DNA from: Natrarchaeobius chitinivorans
GTDB taxonomy: Archaea > Halobacteriota > Halobacteria > Halobacteriales > Natrialbaceae
Assembly: GCF_003841505.1 (NCBI RefSeq)
Contig: NZ_REGA01000048.1
Span: 1-44,423, forward strand
DNA length: 44,423 nucleotides
Direction: 5' to 3'
The notes beneath the pieces are model-generated. The model made no database searches and was not told where the DNA came from. It saw nothing but the letters and a program-made list of their open reading frames with translations. The translations under genes were made by a program, and so were the position numbers. Position 1 is the stretch's first letter, and each line of letters begins with the position of its first letter. Below are positions 40,292 to 44,423 of this stretch, piece by piece.

Positions 40292-41899
40292 TTAGGATTG
40301 AATACGAGGGAGTGACGTAATATCGTATAGATCGTCAGAAAGGTATTCAGAAACGCCAATCTCGATAATAGCGGTTACATCTCGAGAGGTTGCCGTCTCG
40401 AATGCCGCTTTGACCTCCTCGGGCGTTTCAGTAGAGTAGGATTCGACGCCGTCGAAGCAGCGGCCCAATTCGTCATACTTGATCGGAGAGGGGTCTTTCG
40501 GCGTAATTCGTTGGCCAAATTCGGCTTCCTGACGTTCAGTGACCAATCCGAGACGAGAGTTGTTGACGACACAAATAATGGGATTTGACTCCTGATATTG
40601 TGCTTCTGTTATCAGGGAGAGATCCATTTCGAATTCACCATCGCCAAGCACTAAAATCGGTGATTCACCCCATTCAAGCCCTGAAACCACTTCACCCATC
40701 GATCCACTGCGAGAAACCTCCTTTCGAACCGTCGGTCCGAGGGCATAGGTCATCCACAGCATTGAATTTCCTACCCCAAGCGTAACAACTGATTCCGGAC
40801 TCTGTACCCGGATAGCGGATCCTAACGCCTGGAGCTGGTCCGGAACCAATTCATATTTCGACCCGCAGTCGTAGCGACAGTCGAACCAGACGTCACTGGC
40901 TTGATCGTCAAGAACGTCAAGCGCTGTTTCGACACCGGAAGAGAACCAGGAATCGGTGAATACACTTCGTCGTCGGGGATTGTCTTCGACCTGGATAGTC
41001 TTCGCCTGAAATTCCTTGATCGTCTCTGGATCATAGGACGTCACGAGATTATTCACCGATGTACCGAGAGCAATCACCAAATCCGACCGGAAAAACGCCT
41101 CATTGGCCGATGGCGTCCCAAGCGTCCCGATACGGCCCACGTGGCTTGTATCGAAATAGCCGTCCGTCTGCAACGTCGTCGCGATCGGGATCCCGGCATC
41201 AGCAGCAATAGCTGAAACTCGCTGTCGCGTTTCGGGATGTCGGATACCACGTCCGACGATCAACAGTGGTCGATCGGCATCCGAAACGCGCGACGTGAAC
41301 GCCGATTGTGACACGACAGTAGGAGAATACGACTCGAGGAATTCAAACTGAGATCCAAGGTCGGCTTCGGTATAGAGGGGGAGATGGACGAATCCAACGT
41401 CTTTCGTTTCTGCAACAGTCTCCACGAGCTGGTCAACTCGATCAATATCGCTTTCGTCACTGACCAAAAGGCGCTCAGCAATGCCCTCGTGCTGTTGAAG
41501 AGCCTCGGTTTGGGAAATTGTTTCGTAGGTCGTCGCCCGCGGAGATTGATGAGCGGTGTTCACTGCGTTTCCAACATGAGGGAACTGCTCCTCTGCAACC
41601 ACGACGATGCAGGGACAGGTGATTGACCCAGCCAGTAACGGCTGAGAAAGCATCGCCTCTCCCAGATCAGCTGACGCAACAACGATTGGAATTTGCTTTT
41701 TTCCCTCTTCCAACGTCCTGAAATACTGGCTCTGCGCTAAATGAAGGAGATGTTGTTCACGAACAGTAGAGACAATATCTTTCCCGTGTTCCTCAACAGC
41801 TTCGTAGACATACCGTGGTGGACTCCCAGGGTACGTATATACTCGTTCAGAGCCGGTTAGTGTTAAAATCCGATCGATAACGCGCCCAGTAGTGGACAT
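40292..41899 (-). CDS. thiamine-diphosphate-dependent enzyme (acetolactate synthase-like)
   Basis: A 535-residue protein with the three-domain layout of the acetolactate synthase/decarboxylase family. E48 (VREQH) occupies the place of the catalytic Glu. The middle domain has LLIVGRGIRHPETRQ. The diphosphate-binding motif runs from GDG (419-421) to NN (446-447). The N-terminal PGSPP replaces the usual PGG, so it is divergent from true IlvB. No small subunit gene adjoins. Reaction and substrate (2-oxoacid decarboxylation or ligation) are unknown. The gene appears intact. Confidence 0.75.
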   Translation of the reverse strand: MSTTGRVIDRILTLTGSERVYTYPGSPPRYVYEAVEEHGKDIVSTVREQHLLHLAQSQYFRTLEEGKKQIPIVVASADLGEAMLSQPLLAGSITCPCIVVVAEEQFPHVGNAVNTAHQSPRATTYETISQTEALQQHEGIAERLLVSDESDIDRVDQLVETVAETKDVGFVHLPLYTEADLGSQFEFLESYSPTVVSQSAFTSRVSDADRPLLIVGRGIRHPETRQRVSAIAADAGIPIATTLQTDGYFDTSHVGRIGTLGTPSANEAFFRSDLVIALGTSVNNLVTSYDPETIKEFQAKTIQVEDNPRRRSVFTDSWFSSGVETALDVLDDQASDVWFDCRYDCGSKYELVPDQLQALGSAIRVQSPESVVTLGVGNSMLWMTYALGPTVRKEVSRSGSMGEVVSGLEWGESPILVLGDGEFEMDLSLITEAQYQESNPIICVVNNSRLGLVTERQEAEFGQRITPKDPSPIKYDELGRCFDGVESYSTETPEEVKAAFETATSRDVTAIIEIGVSEYLSDDLYDITSLPRIQS

Positions 41900-42408
41900 G
41901 TTATAACATCATCTATATAACTTTTGGATTATTATTGTTCCGTTATACATAGGACTGTAATGTTAACACAACCGGGCGAATATTCGAATACTTCCAACCG
42001 TAGAAGTTCCAATCACACTTCCAGATCAAAGGGCAGTGGTGCAGAAGTCCCCACAAGGAAGCGGTAGGACGGTATTTGATGTGTTCAGCACTAAGTCCGT
42101 CCTACCGGATAACGCTACGGTCGAACAGGTGTTCAAAACACTGGAGACAAAGACTACCCCGAAGATTGTGCCAGTTTCCATATAACGGTCGTATTCAGCA
42201 TGCGTCGATCAACACCTGCATTACTTGATGGAATCGGTCGCGTTCAGTCCGCACGTGTCGTGGCCGGGTGGTTCACCGCTGTCGGCGCAAAACAAACAAA
42301 ATCGGCATGCGGAACTAATGCTCTATATCCAGCACGCCGATGCCGACATGTCCGTAACATGCCACACTGGATGTGTGAGGTGCTGGGGTAACTCCCACAA
42401 GTTTTCGG
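41900..42408. other. intergenic region with an unassigned open-frame fragment
   Basis: AT-rich DNA at 41900-41960 should hold the promoter of the leftward thiamine enzyme. From 41967 to 42185 one plus-strand frame is open for 72 codons with protein-like composition (LPTVEVPITLPD, then TVEQVFKTLETK) but has no start codon. It may be the 3' end of a lost gene. A second open frame at 42200-42476 is not convincing. No known element was recognised. Confidence 0.35.
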
Positions 42409-43674
42409 TCACCACGTCCAAAATCGACCAGTCTCAGTTCCTCTTCCAACCCCAGCCGGGACACGATCCTGTGTGACGAAGAGGCCAGTATCAGCCGATC
42501 GATCGACACCGAGCACAGGATCAGGTTGCGGATTCGGCGGTGTAAACCATCCAGTTCGGGCGTCGCGTTCAAAGCGGACTGGATCGAGAGGTTCGGGAGC
42601 GGGCCGCCGCTCACGGTGACACTCTTCGGCGGCGCGCTCGACGAACTCGTGACCGAACTCGGCCCGGATATCCTCGATCGTCTCTTTCGCTCGTCGAATT
42701 CGCGCGTTCGAGACACCTGGATCCTCGCCGGCCAGAATCGCGCGGAACACCTCGGGATCGTGTTCGTCGCTGATCTCCATGCAGTGTTCGATCACTGCAT
42801 CCGACGCATGTTGTCGTTGCTGAACCGGCGCACCGACGGCTCCTGCGGCCATCGCGTCGAACGCACCTTCTCGAGCATGTTCGTCCATCCGCGCACCACG
42901 TTCGTCGCGACGGGCCTGCTCGGCGATCGAGCGGTGTTCGTCGACGGTAAGTTGGGGATCGTAGTAGGCGATCCAGTCGTCGACTCCGGAGCCCTGGAGG
43001 ACAGCCTTCGCCGACTGTGCGTGAAAGAGCATCCGACCGTCCCAGTCGCGGCGATCCTCGAGCTGGGCTCGTTCGGCTCGAGTGAGTTCTACCTGGCCGA
43101 ACTGGTCGGCAAGGTGTGCTCGACTCTCGGTGGCCTCGAGCGCGATCGCGTCGACGACGTCGTCCGGAGCGTTCCCCCAAATGCGAACCGTCTTCGTTCG
43201 ACGGGAGTCGGAATCGTCGAGCGCATCCGGATAGCGGTCTCGAGCCGCGTTTGCGCCGTCGAGCGAGTGAAACTCGATTTCGATCGGGTCCGGTTCGAAG
43301 ACGTCCGGCGGCGCGTGCTCGGCGTCGCCGTTCGGACCGATCGGCTCGAGGACACCCGCTTGCTCGGCCGCTGCGATGTTCTCCTCGAGGGGAACCGGTT
43401 CGACGGTCGGTCCCGACCAGTCTGGCGTATCGGTGACTGTCGCTTCGCCACCGAGTAGATCCGCCTGTCCCTCGATCGTCTCGGAGGTCTCGACGAGTGG
43501 TGTCTGTTCGCCGGGATCGATCGTTGGCTCATCGACGTCGACGAACGCTTCGGATCCGACGATCTCGCCACCGCGTTCAGCTCGTCTCGCTGTTCGTTGA
43601 GCGGCATCGCCGACGTCGAGTGTTGCCTGCTGTGGCCGATCGTCGAACCAGCCGCCGTTATTGTCTTGTGGCAT
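42409..43674 (-). CDS. hypothetical protein, 421 aa
   Basis: From ATG at 43674 (MPQDNNGGWF) the protein is acidic and mostly soluble. Residues 1-150 are low-complexity Glu/Pro/Asp-rich. A central domain (about 150-290) reads IEFHSLDGANAARDRYPDA, TVRIWGNAPDDVVDAIALEA and GVDDWIAYYDPQLTVDEH. A helical part and a tail with Gly-Trp-Phe motifs (TGWFTPP, TGRFWTW) follow. An upstream GTG at 43752 is a possible alternative start. No family recognised. Base composition matches the 26-33.8 kb operon. Confidence 0.65.
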   Translation of the reverse strand: MPQDNNGGWFDDRPQQATLDVGDAAQRTARRAERGGEIVGSEAFVDVDEPTIDPGEQTPLVETSETIEGQADLLGGEATVTDTPDWSGPTVEPVPLEENIAAAEQAGVLEPIGPNGDAEHAPPDVFEPDPIEIEFHSLDGANAARDRYPDALDDSDSRRTKTVRIWGNAPDDVVDAIALEATESRAHLADQFGQVELTRAERAQLEDRRDWDGRMLFHAQSAKAVLQGSGVDDWIAYYDPQLTVDEHRSIAEQARRDERGARMDEHAREGAFDAMAAGAVGAPVQQRQHASDAVIEHCMEISDEHDPEVFRAILAGEDPGVSNARIRRAKETIEDIRAEFGHEFVERAAEECHRERRPAPEPLDPVRFERDARTGWFTPPNPQPDPVLGVDRSADTGLFVTQDRVPAGVGRGTETGRFWTW

Positions 43675-43982
43675 CGGTAGCGGTGTGTCAAACACGGTGT
43701 GAAAACTGTTGTTCTCGTCCAAGTGGGCAGGCGCGACACGGGGGCGGCACACGTGCGGAAACGTCCGTTCGCGGGGAGGTCTCGGTCTCGCAAATCGATC
43801 GGCGATTTTCCACCGGCCCTACTCCATGATATATTATTCTGGCCTACTTTCTTCTTGCAGGTTCCATCCCTTCGGTCCCTTCGCTGTCTTGCGTTTTTCT
43901 TCGATCGATTCCAAAATATAGTGCCTAATTCCTATGTTAAGAGTGTCGAAATTAGTTTCCAGTCTTGCGGTTTGCTTCGTTT
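43675..43982. other. intergenic region between two leftward genes
   Basis: An AT-rich stretch includes TATA-like sequences on the minus strand near 43830 (ATAATATATC) and 43917 (ACTATATTTTGG). Either would give the 421-residue gene a leader of 100-200 nt. No gene was found. Confidence 0.4.
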
Positions 43983-44363
43983 TTATTCGTCTCGGATAAT
44001 CTGGCCGACTCGAGAACCGCTCAGGTCGATCGCCTCGCCGATGTTACTCTGGGTCAGTTCTGTGTTCTCATAGATTCCCTTCAAAATCTCGTGTTTCACC
44101 GTCTTCTCGGCGTCTTCAACCTCTCGCTCGACGATCTGCTCGTGTTCGTCTCGCCAGAGCAGATTCGACTCCTCGAGTCCGTCGTACCGGTCGTCCTTCA
44201 GATCCGAAAGGTACTGATAGTCCGGATCGTTGTCGATCGGATCCCACTCGAGATACTGGAGAATCTTGGGCTGAAGCTGTCGCTGGGTGGCGGAGTCGGG
44301 TTGATCGTAGCGATAGACTTTCGCCTCTCCTTGATCGGTGACGTGGATCCGCAGGTCTGACAT
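43983..44363 (-). CDS. helix-turn-helix protein, 126 aa or longer
   Basis: From ATG at 44363 (MSDLRIHVTD). The N-terminal half is a small alpha/beta domain (RIHVTDQGEAKVYRY, ILQYLEWDP), then a charged helical linker. The C-terminal 35 residues form a helix-turn-helix (EILKGIYENTELTQSNIGEAI, LSGSRVGQIIRDE). The frame stays open to the right edge, so the true start may lie outside the window. Probably a regulator of an element extending rightward. Confidence 0.65.
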   Translation of the reverse strand: MSDLRIHVTDQGEAKVYRYDQPDSATQRQLQPKILQYLEWDPIDNDPDYQYLSDLKDDRYDGLEESNLLWRDEHEQIVEREVEDAEKTVKHEILKGIYENTELTQSNIGEAIDLSGSRVGQIIRDE

Positions 44364-44423
44364 CTCGATCAGTCGGACGTCGAGCGCGGAGATCGACGGA
44401 AGCGTCGCCTGCAAGAGGTACTG

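Noticed and set aside
42200-42476. Short overlapping plus-strand frames near 42.3 kb
   Set aside because: They have no motif and overlap the 3' end of the leftward 421-residue gene.

Overview
This window is haloarchaeal DNA. It has high GC, strongly acidic predicted proteins, frequent CTCGAG and GATCG words, leaderless genes behind archaeal TATA boxes, and families largely confined to Halobacteria: bacterio-opsin-activator-type regulators, HalOD1 domains, DUF7344-like winged helices and small four-cysteine zinc proteins. I cannot name the species. Most of the window is accessory: provirus-like or plasmid-like modules, insertion sequences, toxin-antitoxin pairs and decayed sensor genes.

Region 1 (1-10.7 kb) is a compact cluster of membrane and envelope genes. 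A P-loop ATPase (running off the left edge) and a partner gene read leftward. Divergently, a chain of overlapping genes reads rightward: two tandem paralogous two-helix membrane proteins, several further small membrane proteins, a 607-residue amphipathic/disordered protein, a 1033-residue secreted membrane-anchored beta-propeller/Ig-like protein, and a small membrane protein with an HELAH metalloprotease motif. It resembles the morphogenesis module of a membrane-containing archaeal virus or vesicle-forming plasmid, but no gene identifies a known virus family. A small zinc-finger gene and an AbrB-type gene close it.

Region 2 (10.8-19.8 kb) holds regulators and insertions. An IS66-type element with 17-bp terminal repeats and an 8-bp target duplication lies directly after a regulator gene. 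An IS4-superfamily-like transposase interrupts a HalOD1 gene. Two DUF7344-like genes, a large GAF/PAS/Bat regulator and a second, frameshifted HalOD1 gene follow.

Region 3 (19.9-25.9 kb) holds a minimal tyrosine integrase, a leaderless Orc1/Cdc6-like AAA ATPase, a zinc protein, an Lrp-type regulator, an IS6-type element beside a truncated histidine kinase, a cluster of four TTGTCCCA repeats, hicAB, vapBC and a divergent winged-helix gene.

Region 4 (26.1-33.8 kb) is a long translationally coupled operon: winged helix, J-domain protein, cysteine-rich integrase, several tiny zinc proteins, a PD-(D/E)XK-like nuclease, a DUF488-like protein and a 666-residue zinc-finger/winged-helix protein. It looks like the early or replication region of an integrative element, probably controlled by the divergent repressor-like gene. 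Two tiny zinc-protein genes sit antiparallel inside it, like phage morons.

Region 5 (33.8-44.4 kb) begins with a non-coding stretch of inverted repeats and an AT-rich two-gene island of unknown function. A secreted LamG-like pair with an M14 carboxypeptidase follows, then a dead histidine kinase, a thiamine-diphosphate enzyme and two leftward genes that may belong to another element. No rRNA, tRNA or CRISPR array was recognised.
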